A DNA stretch of 64,000 bases, from the NCBI GenBank assembly GCA_026936325.1, contig JAPTHN010000018.1:9815658-9879657 (forward strand), read 5' to 3'. Under the pieces are notes generated by a model, which searched no databases, was not told where the DNA came from, and worked only from the letters and a program-made list of their open reading frames with translations. A program made the position numbers and the translations under genes. The stretch comes from Platynereis dumerilii (taxonomy: Eukaryota > Annelida > Polychaeta > Phyllodocida > Nereididae). Of the stretch, positions 10,101 to 19,410 are shown piece by piece (the first letter of the stretch is position 1; every line of letters begins with the position of its first letter).

Positions 10101-10700
10101 AGAATAGTTAAGAAAATATTTGTATGGGATAAGTCAATATGCAAAAATTGGAGTAAAGAAATTAAATTAATTTGTGAAGAAATCAGTATGTTGACAAATT
10201 TTGAAAATAACACTTTTATCAATGTACAGAATGCCAAAGAAATTCTACACAGAAATTATTGTGAGAGATGGCGAAATGAAATCACTGTTGTACCAAAATT
10301 ACGCTTTTATAGTATTTTTAAAAAGAGCTATAATGTAGAAAATTTTGTAATTAATATTCAAAACAGGAGAAAGCGTGCCCTTTTATCACAATTTAGATAC
10401 GGTATTCTACCATTAAGAATAGAAACTGGACGTTTTCAAGACACTCCAATAGAATACAGATATTGTCTTTTTTGTAACTTCAACTACATTGAATCTGAAA
10501 TGCACTTTATCTTTCATTGTCCGTTTTATAATGATATTAGATTTGAGTTCTTCAACAGGATAAGACAAATTAACTTCTTTTTTGACTTATTAAATGATGA
10601 CAGAAAAATTGAATTCCTGATGAAAGATGATTGTATTAAAGAAACAGCTAATTTTATATGTAACGCTTTTGAAAAAAGACAAAGTGCTTTGTATACATAG
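7164..10700 (+). CDS. LINE-A ORF2: APE endonuclease / reverse transcriptase
   Basis: An open frame of 1178 residues counted from the codon after the UAG. It nicks target DNA and copies the element RNA from the nick (target-primed reverse transcription). The endonuclease spans about residues 11-275: SWNINGW near 14-20, LIETH with Glu44, GDFNAR at 159-164, and PDHS at 270-273 as the catalytic His region. The RT spans about 540-830: YRGITLLSTIYKIF, FVDFEKAFD with Asp689, GVRQGDSLSATLF, and YADD at 786-789 (9519-9530), then KYKYLGT. A C-terminal CCHC-type knuckle (CLFC...HFIFHC) begins near residue 1101. All expected catalytic residues are present. The frame has no AUG before 8253 (residue 364). 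Confidence 0.92.
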   Translation, partial: DNPQPSFCDLNFASWNINGWTDRKSDNFISIINELNFDILVLIETHLKPNDKIEISGYETYCNNRTHRHVNSRRNFGGIAVIFKNSFLNKFKIECKGILEGISVFIISHEDTSYKFLFVAVYLPPENSPWGRNAEEFFEFITNVIYQNADECDSVYLCGDFNARIGSKQDIISVLDNVPERKNLDKISNKHGEALIEFLLENKLCVINGRLNNENDNYTFISTRGKSVVDYFITSIDSFNTCVAFKVLNSKNIFEDVCNIQNADISGCIPDHSLLNITVRIPVIDLSTIHTPDSIDITSDDIFNHVPYTYFKRFQINDIPEQFLSSNQVNFDFHYILEKIEQCSNLNDIDSVYANLCEIYYQEMDKCFKKKKILPNQKKGLKKCCKPFWCDELQSLWNILREKEDVFLKEQKNNRREERLDFYDAQNNFDRTYRKLERKFKKENLEKIENISVKDPNEFWKLLKNLGPKKKYCIPIEIYDENGNVVNSHHAVMNKWKNDYHGLYNENLVNCNFDENFYQEVTDNLSYLRNVTIGLEGLNHEFSEYEVHKIVMNTKNNKAVGLDSIPYEILKNMISIQTLTSLFNKIFYLCIIPEYWKFGIIMPIPKSSLSDPRIPLQYRGITLLSTIYKIFTAVLNNRLINVAENEKVYKDEQNGFRRKRSCLEHIFSITSIIRNRKIKKLPTFVCFVDFEKAFDRVNRNLLFHKLLNYGVSGKFLDILKCIYTDANAGVCVNGYISNWFEVNQGVRQGDSLSATLFGLFINDIVDEFNDCIGVKIGDTNLKCLLYADDIVLISETETDLQNMICKLENWCCKWKMKVNIDKSKIMHFRNKTQTKSDYKFVYGDDEVCYVEKYKYLGTILDTHLNFELTADSLANSANRALGSLCTKFKANNGFGYKTYTKLYDSGIVPILDYAAGVWGFNVSKRSEIVQNRAIRFFLGVHRFASNLAINGDMGWISCITRHKLEMLRLWNRLLNIENDRIVKKIFVWDKSICKNWSKEIKLICEEISMLTNFENNTFINVQNAKEILHRNYCERWRNEITVVPKLRFYSIFKKSYNVENFVINIQNRRKRALLSQFRYGILPLRIETGRFQDTPIEYRYCLFCNFNYIESEMHFIFHCPFYNDIRFEFFNRIRQINFFFDLLNDDRKIEFLMKDDCIKETANFICNAFEKRQSALYT

Positions 10701-11083
10701 TTTAATTTACGTAATTGTCGATACTTGCCAATAACAATACGATATATATATATATGTCGACATCAAATTAGCAATATGATATTTGTAAATATGTAAATAG
10801 GCCTAATGAAAATTAACATTCCAAGAGTTTGAATTATATATCTACTAGTATAACTCGAACAAAGTTTATATTTTTTGGGATTGCTATTACATATTGGACC
10901 AATGTATTATGTATATCAACAAATCATTTCAAATTTAATTCAAATTTGTATTACTCAACGAAAATTCTGTTATTTTGATGTATTATTGTTTTTGAAGTGA
11001 ATTGTAAGCCCAAGAGGGCTGGGGGCTAGAATGTGAGCCCATTTCACGTAAATAAAGAATTTCTCTCTCTCTCTCTCTCTCTC
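10701..11083 (+). other. LINE-A 3' UTR with stem-loop, AATAAA and (TC)n tail
   Basis: An AT-rich 3' UTR. A stem AGCCC-AAGA-GGGCT lies at 11007-11020, then an AATAAA at 11051-11056, then (TC)n up to the target duplication. The same 5-bp stem with 4-nt loop, near the end and before a short simple repeat, occurs in the fragments at 1401-1577 and 1683-1822. In CR1/L2-like elements such 3' stems are recognised by the RT, and I infer the same role here. Confidence 0.6.
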
Positions 11084-11091
11084 TGTATTGG

Positions 11092-13433
11092 CAAGAGCTA
11101 TTGTTTTGGAAGATTGTTCACTAATCTTAACTTTCATTTATCAATATATCCAATGCAATTGTACAGGTTAAAAAACAATGAAGGTAATGTAACTAACTTT
11201 GGTTCGAGCATTTGCACACAAATTGACCCACTTTCTGCCTTTTCAGGGCAAAAATAATGATCACAAATTCATATCAAACATAACTGTCTGTTAAAAGTGT
11301 TTACAATATAATAATTGACATCTGACCGAGCTACCTCTTAAATACTGGTCTCAAAACACTGTTGTAATCATGTGAGAGTAACTTGACACTGACTATAGCA
11401 CAGCTGTGACCAGACGCTCCATTATCTAGCAAGGCAAATCAATATTAGTGGCTCAGCTGCAAAGTAGTATGGGTGCAAAAGGAATAGCTGTAGTTTTGTG
11501 TAACGTACCTCAGGAAAAGATCAGTGGTACACATCCTCATAGCAATTTACCACATGCCTCCAGACACGATTCGGTGTAATTGGACAAACATCCACTTCCA
11601 AATGTGGCCAATAAGCCAGCCTAATCCTGCTAATTACAGCCTCCTGGCCAACCCTTAGGCACGAAGGTGCAAGTTGGCTATCAAGGGCAGTTATTCCACA
11701 GGATAACTACTGTAAGGTACATCATAGTGTTGCGACTATCAAGTTGTCTGCTGACACTACTACTGAGAGCACTAACAACTTCATACACCAACCTTGTGGC
11801 CAGCAGTGAACTAATGAGATGTCACGCTAAAAATCGTAGAAGTTGATTAGTAAATTTATACTGACAGTATTAATTGAGAGACCTGCAGAGTGCAGAAGAA
11901 TCAACTGGTGTTTTTTCACACTTCCTATGAATGGTCTCATCAAAGTCATGGTGTAAGGAAAGACATATTACAGAACACCCTCTTGGTATTGCATACTAGA
12001 TATAAACTTTTGGTAAATACAGATATATTTTGGTATGACTGCATGCTACACACTAGTACACAGGCTAAATGAACAGTAATAAAACTTCAGCTGGGCAGCA
12101 GCAACAAATGCTTAACTTCGCAACATTCCATGGAAGTCAGGAATTATTGGGGAAATGCAGTGCATGAATGTAAATTAGCCCTTTCATAATTGACCATTCC
12201 TTAATAAAGCAAATTGACACATACACATGACAGACTCACATGATGGTAATATTAAACAGGAACTGAAGTAATGGATAACACTTTTACAAAAATTATGAAC
12301 TAGACTTTAGTTGCTCATACCGTTCAAACTCAATGTAACAAATTTATGCCAAGCAATTATAAATTGCCAGGAAGCCAGAACTCATGCCAATTTTGATCTC
12401 CAGAGGTTTTATTAACATTAACCTGCACATTGACCAAACTGACTCCTCCAAAACCTTACCTGCTCATAAATGGCTGGTCCGTGTCTGCTGCTTAAAGTTC
12501 TACTACAGTGCACTCCTTACTTGAAGTACTAAATATTGAAATGTATCCAGTTGAGCCATCAATACTGTGCCAATGCCAGTACTCATGCAAATTTGATCTC
12601 CAGTGATTTTATTAACATCGCCATGCATATTAGCCAAGTGAACTCACCTCTAATATCAAATTAGTAATCAAAATTTGTTAAATTCATTTTTTCATGCATT
12701 GGACAGGCACAACCAATGAGTTTAAATTCGATCTTATCATCCCTTCTGCACTTCTTTTGTTATATACACTGAATGGAGCAACACAAACTGCAGTTTTACA
12801 GTATAATATCTTGATGCGTTCTCCAAATAGCCTTTGTGGCTCAATCCCAAATAAATGGAGAGATTGTGTTCATGAAAAAGTGACCTTCATGAAAATGAAG
12901 AATTTTGTGCAATATCTTTCCCATATCATCAAGAGGCTTTGTTTCTGTATTGTCCATTAATCCTGACGTTTCCTTTTTCAATATTTCTAATGCAATTTTT
13001 CTGGATAAAACCAATGACGGTAACATATTTTGCAGTGGAAAGAATATTTGTACCCAAATGTAGACTCATTTTGTCTTCTCGGTGAAAGAATTGTCATTGC
13101 AATTTCATATCCAACATCCAAACTGTCTGTCAAATGCTTTTTCAGAACAATTATAAACCTTGGTACCTGTTTTAATCCTGTAAGAGTAAGTTGACATGGT
13201 TTGTGTGGCTCAGCTGCTAACCATTACAAGTGCAAAAATCAGGTTTATAGTTCTTGTGTAACACATCCCTGTTATAGATTAGTGGTATAAATCCTCATAG
13301 CAATTTACCATGTGCCTCCAGACACGATTCCGTGTAATTCCTAAATGTGGCCAATAAGCCACCCTAATCCTACTAATAATAGCCTCCTGGCTAACCCTTA
13401 GGCACGAAGGTGCAAGTTGACTATCAAGGGCAA
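11092..13433 (+). repeat. Diverged tandem-array units
   Basis: No gene seen. Blocks in order: 'gaccagacgctccattatc' near 11410, 'aaacatccacttccaaatg' near 11583, 'caagttgtctgctgacac' near 11740, the 'gatctccag' blocks near 12395 and 12595, 'gcctttgtggctcaatccc' near 12832, then another 'gagtaagttgacatgg' block near 13185 and the 'cacgattccgtgtaattcc' block near 13323. Spacing of the 'gagtaa.ttgaca' anchor here is about 1.8 kb, one array period with no large insertion. Confidence 0.7.
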
Positions 13434-13442
13434 GTTATCCAC

Positions 13443-14241
13443 CAGCTAAAAACAGGGACCCTAAGTTGGGTCTTACTGACACTACTGACGTCAGGATGGG
13501 TACATTTATTAAGCTGTACTGACGTCAGGATAGCAATATTTTCTGTTCTTCCTGACTGTCAGTCCAGATCATAAAAATAGGTCATCCTGACCTCTACTTC
13601 CATCACATTTACAACGGTTTTTAAGGTCAGGAAGACAACCATTGGGCAAGGATACTGACAGCTAAAATTAAGCCTTACTGACACTGCTGACATCAGGAGC
13701 GATTAATTTATTAAGCTGTACTGACGTCCGGATAGCAATGTTTTGTGTTCGATCTTCCTGACTGTCAGAACAGATCATAAAAATGGGTCATTCTGACCTC
13801 TACTATCGTCAAATTTACAATGGTTTCGAGGGTCAAGAAGACAACCATTGGCCAAGGATACTAACAGCCAAAATTAGGTCTTACTGACAATACTGACGTC
13901 AGGAGTGATTAATTTATTATGCTGCACTGACGTAAGGACACTGCTGACGTCAGGAGGGGTTCATTTATTAACCTGTACTGACGTCAGGATGGAAATATTT
14001 TGTGTTCTTCCTGACTGTCAGCCCAGATCATAAAAATGGGTCATCCTGACCTCTGCTGCCATCACATTTACATCCACGGCCAACTGGAGCCCTGTCAGTA
14101 AGAGTCTGAAAATGGCCCAATTCTGACAGTCAGAAAGGATAGATTTTTCCATCATCCTGACGTCAGCAGCAAACTAAAAATATGACCTTTCTGACGTCAG
14201 TAGTGTCAGTAAGGACCCAAAAAAGGTCCCTGTTTTTATAT
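13443..14241. mobile_element. TIR element with 9-bp target duplication (Mutator-like size), rich in TGACGTCA
   Basis: Ends are inverted: 'aaaacagggacc' then 'cttactgacactactgacg' on the left, mirrored on the right. Flanked by the 9-bp direct repeat GTTATCCAC (13434-13442 and 14242-14250); the array copy near 11697 shows the single site. A 9-bp duplication suits Mutator-like or Merlin-like elements, but without a transposase this stays tentative. Inside are imperfect direct repeats of about 200 bp and seven perfect TGACGTCA octamers (13486, 13520, 13894, 13945, 13979, 14158, 14192). Confidence 0.8.
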
Positions 14242-14462
14242 GTTATCCACAGGAAAACTACTGTGAGGTACATCTTAGTGTTGCGACTATCAAGGTGTCC
14301 ACTGACACTATTACTGAGGGTACTAACACTTCTTACACCAACTCTGTGGCCAGCAGTGGACTAATCAGGTGTCACGCTAAAATTGTACAAGTTGATTAGT
14401 GAAGACTGACAGTGTTAAGGGAGGGACCTGCAGACTGCGGAATAAGTTTAATTGAAGGCTGT

Positions 14463-14745
14463 CGTTAGTCTTTCAGTCAGCTGGGTGGTTGAGCCGTTGT
14501 AGCCTGGGCCTGCTCCTCTGAAGGCCTTTGCTTGTTTGGTTTCAAACTCTGGGTTGGTAAATCAAAATGACCTTCAAGAGCAAAGTCCTAGGTGGATGCC
14601 ATTTGGATGACATGTTATATTGGCAGCACCTCTTGTTTGTGTCTTTGCCAGACAAACAAAAGATCCATTGCCTTTCATGGATGTGAAACATGTTGAGGAT
14701 ATCATGATTCGTCATTCCCTAAGAAGTGACACAATTACTTGATGG
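14463..14745 (+). repeat. Degenerate tRNA-derived SINE
   Basis: Box A-like 'tggttgagccgttgtagc', box B-like 'ggtttcaaactctggg', and a body with 'ggatgccatttggatgacat' and 'acaaaagatcc' that lines up with 'ggatgtcgttcggatgagac' and 'gtaaaagatcc' in the SINE at 51760-52103. The 3' tail is not recognisable. It sits at the same place in its unit as the copies at 604-760 and 18785-19022. Confidence 0.6.
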
Positions 14746-15420
14746 TAAAATTAAACAGGAATGGAAAGGAGAATTACATTATTATTAACATAATAAATTG
14801 ATTTTATTAGCTCTTATTGTTTTTTCCAAATCATTGTAACAAATTTATTGGCATCAATTAATCAAACTCCACATTAATGCTTTAAACTTCCTTTAGGTGA
14901 CAAGTAACCTTCCTGAAATTTAAATACTAGGCACTAAATATTGACTTTATTTAAATTATGATTGATTACGCACCCCTAATTGCCAACAACACAAGTAGAG
15001 AACATAGTTTGATATGAATCATATGGAAGAGTTACTTCACCAATAACAGAAACTGTGCCTTCCAGCAGATAATGCATTTCCAACATTACCTGCTCATTAA
15101 TGGTCGGTCCGTGACTGCTAGCCTGTAACTGCTACACTGCACAATGTGCACATCCTTACTGAGAGAGCTATTTGAAAGCCTCTAGTTGAGGCATTGCCAC
15201 TGCACCAAAGCCAGAACTCCAGGGATTTTATTAACATCCCCATGCACATCGGCCAAACTAACTCATCTCAAATATCAAATTGATAATCAATGCTGATTCA
15301 ATTAATGTTGCCATTCACATGACATGCAGTGCCAATAAGTTTGAATTAAAAGTTATTACTTCAACTCTTTATTGCAAAAAGTTTATAAACAGCTAAATCT
15401 AACATCAGCTCACTTATCTT

Positions 15421-16170
15421 ATACCCTTCAATGGCCTTCATTGGAGTTCCTGGGTGAAATGCAGTTTTCAAAAACCTGTGTTACTATACCCTTTTGGCAT
15501 CACTGATAGCAACTGTTGCATGGAGCAATAATAAAAGATTTGCAGTATAGATTCAGCCATAGTATTGACTGCCAAATGAAATGCCTTCTCAACTGATAAC
15601 TAGATATCATATTGAATGTGAGCATAAACAATTAAGAGACATCAATCCATATTGCCCATATACCCTTCAATGGCCTTCATTGGAGGTCCTGGCTGAAATG
15701 CAGTTTTTGAAAACCTGTAATACTATACCCTTTTGGCATCACTGATAACAACTGTTGCATGGAGCAATAATAAAAGATTTGCAGTATAGATTTAGCCATA
15801 GATGTGTGCATAAGTATTGACTGCCAAATGAAATGCCTTCTCAACTGATAACTAGATATCATATTGAATGTGAGCATTGACAATTAAGAGACATCAATCC
15901 ATATTGTCCATATATACCCTTCAATGGCCTTCATTGGAGTTCCTGGGTGAAATGCAGTTTTTGAAAACCTGTGATACTATACCTTTTGGCATCACTGATA
16001 ACAACTTGCATGGAGCAATAATAAAAGATTTGCAGTATAGATTTAGCCATGGATGTGTACATAAGTATAAACTGAAAATAACTGTATTTTTTGTGAACGG
16101 CTGGACACATTGTAACTGTTTAGCTTAAATAAATGTGATTGACTGCCAAAAGAAATGCCTTCTCAGCTGA
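15421..16170 (+). repeat. Local triplication, units of 239-254 bp
   Basis: Three copies begin 'atacccttcaatggcct' at 15421, 15660 and 15914. Each carries a 'tgaaatgcagttttt' stretch, a 'ggcatcactgata' stretch, 'gcatggagcaataataaaag' and (in copies one and two) 'caattaagagacatcaatcc'. The third copy runs on into ordinary array sequence. The single-copy version lies near 2830-3160. High similarity implies the triplication is more recent than the array. These are whole direct repeats without spacers. Confidence 0.85.
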
Positions 16171-16805
16171 TAATTGGAAATCATACTGTATGGGAGAATC
16201 GACAATTAAGAGACATAAATCCATATTGTCTGTCAACTAATTCTTGGATTAGGATATATTCAAACTTGCTCCCTGGAAACCACAATAATGAAGATGCCAT
16301 TGATATTCCCTGGAGTGTGATTTTATACACTCACTGTAACACTGCCGTGACCAGATGCTCCATTATCTGGCTAGGTGTATCAATGTTAATGGCTCGAGAC
16401 TAATCACTGCAGGCTGTTCAGAACAGTTTTTTTGATCATAGGTCTCCATTACAGTTCTTGTTTAACATATCCTTATGAAAGATCAGCGGCAAAAATCTTC
16501 ATAGCAAATTAATACATGACCCCAGACACGATTCCGTGTGATTTGACAAACGTCCACTTGCTAAATGTGGCCAGTAAGCCAACATAATCCTGCTTATTAG
16601 AGCGTTGAGGCAACCCCTGAAGCACGTAGGTGCAAATTAGCCATTAAAGCCAGTATTTCACAAGGTAACTACTCCTAAACACACCCTGGTGATGCAACTA
16701 TCAAGCTATCCTCTGATACTTTTATTGAAAGCTTTTACAATTTTACACATCAACCAAGTCACTGTAGTCGACACATTATAAAACAACTTCATTCAGAGTA
16801 ATATG

Positions 16806-17255
16806 ATCAAGCAACATCTTGAGTGCTAGAAAGAAGATGATAATGTGGTGTGATCACATTTTAGAATCATGAGTACCAATAATTATACTCTTCCAAATCA
16901 ATGTAACAAATTTATGGCAAGCGATTCTAAATAAATGCTCCCGGAAATTCCATCACCAGACACATTGACTTCATATAAAGTAAGATAGATCAAGCATCTC
17001 CAATTGCTAAGGGAAGTTAGAGACCATGAGTGGAATAAATTATATTTAGTATAAAGATTACAGAGGTTCCAATAACTACAGTGTCATTACCACAGGCTAC
17101 AGCTAAATTTCTTTCATTATGAGTTATCCAGCATCCCCAAATTGCAAACAAGATAAAGTGAATATGATATGAATGGTATTCGAGAATCAAGAGTACCATA
17201 AACATAAACTGTTCGTGCTCATAGTTAATACATTTCTCACATTACCTGCTCATTA
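16806..17255 (+). repeat. High-identity patch, partner of 3649-4090
   Basis: Matches 3649-4090 with two base differences at an offset of about 13,165 bp, while flanking sequence in the same two units differs much more. Contains 'cttgagtgctagaaagaag' at the left border and 'acattacctgctcattactg' at the right border. Confidence 0.85.
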
Positions 17256-18784
17256 CTGACTGCTCCGTGACTGCCAGCCTATAACTGCCGTGCTGCACAT
17301 CCTGATAGAGCAATTGTAATGCCTCTAGTTGAGGCATGGTTATTGCCAGGAAGCCAGAACTCGTGCCAATTTTGATCTCCAGAGGTTTTATTATCATTCC
17401 CCCGCTGATTGGCCCAAACTGAATCCTACTAAACCTTACCTGCTCATGAATGGCTAGTCCGTGTCTACCTGCTTAAAGTTCTTTACTACAGTTAATTACT
17501 AGGCATACTAAATATTGGAATGCATCTAGTTGAGTATCTAGTTGAGCCATCAATACTGTGCCAATGCCAGTACTCATGCAAATTTGATCTCCAGCGATTT
17601 TATTAACATCGCCATGCCTATTGGCCAAATGAAATCATCTCAGATATCTAATTGATAATTGATATTTATTAAATTCATGTTGTCATGCATTGGACATGCA
17701 CTGCATAAAGTGAAATTGTTCTATTGCTACTTCTGAATTTCTATTGATATGTGGACTCAAAGATGTAGAAAACGATGATGCGCTCTCCAGATAGCCTTTG
17801 TGGCTCAATCCCAGATAAATGGGCAAATTGTAGTCATGAAAAGTGACTTTCAAGAGAAAGAAAAATGTTGTGCAATATCTTTCATATATCATCAAGATGT
17901 ATTGTTTCTGAAATATCTTTCACCGATCTTAATGTTTTATTTTTCAATATTTCCAATGCAATTTTACATGTTAAAATCAATGACTGAAACATTACTTGCA
18001 GTGGTAAGAACATTTGTACACAAAAGTACACTCATTTTGTTTCTCAATGCAAAAATAATCACTGACATTTCATATGCAACATCCAAAATGTCTGTTAAAT
18101 GCTTTTTCAGAACAATCATGTCACCTTGGTACCTGTTTACTGCTGTTCTCAAGCTGCTGTTCTAATCCTGTAAGAGTAAGTTGACATGGTTGGCCAGTGT
18201 CATTCTCACACCTACTGTAACACGGCTGTGACCAGACATTCCATTATCTAGCAAGGAGAAGCAATATCAGTGACTCAGTTAGTGAGTATAATATTATGAA
18301 TGCATAAGACAGGTTTAAAGTTCTTGTTTAACACATCCTTGTAAAAGATCCATAGTACACATCCTCATATCAATTTACCACAAGCCTCCAGACACAATTC
18401 CGTGTAATTTGACAAACATCCACTCACTAAATGTGGCCAATAAGACAGCCTAATCCTGCTAACTACAGCCTCCTGGCCAACCCTTAGGTATAAAGGGCAA
18501 GTTGGCTATCAAGGACAGGCATTCCATAGAATAACCACTGTAAGGCAAGTCTTAGTGTTGCGACTATCAAGTTGTCCACTAACACCACCGCTGAGAGCAC
18601 TAACAACTTCTTACACCAACCTTGTGGCCGGCAGTGAACTAATGAGATGTCACGCTAAAAATCGTAGAAGTTAATTAGCTCGAGACTCTCGATTTAAATG
18701 TAGAGACTTTTGGCCTGCAGAAACACCAGCAGTGACCAGCTGGTTTTTCTTCCCAAAGAATAGCTGAATTGAAGGCTGTGGTGG

Positions 18785-19022
18785 TCTTTCTCAGCCAGCT
18801 GGGTGGTTGAGTCTTCATAGCTTGGACCTGCCTCTCAAGATCTTTGCTTGCATGGATTCAGATAAATTCACTGAAAATTCAAGTGAAAATTCCAGCTGGA
18901 TGTTAATTGGATAAGATGCTAAATTGGCAGTCTCTTATATTGATGTCTTCATAGGACCAGTAAAATATCGTTTGTTGGCAGCAACTGTGAAACCTGTAGA
19001 GGACAACATGATTCGTCTTTTT
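18785..19022 (+). repeat. Degenerate tRNA-derived SINE
   Basis: 'ctgggtggttgagtcttcat' and 'gcttggacctgcc' correspond to the box A side of the copy at 14463, and 'gcatggattcag' is a decayed box B. Body sequence 'ccagctggatgttaattgg' matches 'ccagctggatgtcgttcgg' at 51846. No tail is recognisable. Confidence 0.55.
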
Positions 19023-19121
19023 TTCATAAAACCTCAGTGGAAAGTTGCAATATTACATGATTTTAACATCAAACAGAAATTGAACTAATGGATTACATTA
19101 TTAGTCCAATGAATACATCAA

Positions 19122-19332
19122 TTGTTTGTTGGGAGATGAGAAAAATGGAGGGGAAGTATTTTGGTAGAATATTTTTAGATAATTTGTAATAGAATTTCAA
19201 TAGTTTAAGTTAATATATAGTCTTAAAATTGCGGATATATATAAACATAACTATTGAAATTCTATTACAAATTATCTAAAAATATTCTACCAAAATACTT
19301 CCCCTCCAACTTTCTCATCTCCCAACAAATAA
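19122..19332. mobile_element. Near-perfect hairpin MITE
   Basis: Arms of about 80 bp (19122-19203 and 19251-19332) are inverted copies beginning TTRTTTGTTGGGAGATGAG, with only a few mismatches, around a 47-bp AT-rich loop. No ORF. Arm identity is much higher than between neighbouring array units, so the element is young. I could not define a target duplication with confidence. A transcript would fold into a long double-stranded RNA hairpin. Confidence 0.75.
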
Positions 19333-19410
19333 CCCATTCTCATTTCACCAGAAGTCAAAATTTTGGAGTCCCACGAACGTATCATGCCTTTGCAGAGAAA
19401 TGTGTGCGCC

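Larger units (their letters stand above)
6139..11083 (+). mobile_element. LINE-A: full-length non-LTR retrotransposon, both ORFs open
   Basis: Flanked by the 8-bp target duplication TGTATTGG (6131-6138 and 11084-11091), and the array sequence continues across the site. The order is a short 5' leader (about 53 bp with a T run), ORF1 (6192-7163), ORF2 (7164-10700), a 383-bp 3' UTR with an AATAAA at 11051 and a (TC)n tail. APE-type endonuclease and reverse transcriptase domains are intact, with no internal stop. The state suggests recent activity. Clade is uncertain: ORF1 looks L1/Tx1-like (coiled coil plus RRM-like), while the microsatellite tail and 3' stem recall CR1/L2-group elements. Confidence 0.93.
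14251..19121 (+). repeat. Diverged tandem-array units
   Basis: No gene seen. Blocks: 'caaggtgtccactgacac' near 14291, SINE-like head 14463-14745, 'tgctcattaatggtcggtcc' near 15091, a local triplication at 15421-16170, 'gaccagatgctccattatc' near 16349, 'tttgacaaacgtccacttgc' near 16542, the high-identity patch 16806-17255, two copies of the 'gatctccag' block near 17377 and 17587, 'gcctttgtggctcaatccc' near 17794, 'gagtaagttgacatgg' near 18175, 'aaacatccactcactaaatg' near 18413, 'aagttgtccactaacacc' near 18569 and another SINE-like head at 18785-19022. Confidence 0.7.

Noticed and set aside
14470-14545. Functional tRNA gene
   Set aside because: Box A- and B-like motifs exist but no cloverleaf can be drawn, and the sequence recurs as part of decayed SINEs.
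15421-16170. CRISPR-like or satellite array
   Set aside because: Three whole direct copies of about 245 bp with no spacer structure in an animal genome; a simple local triplication.
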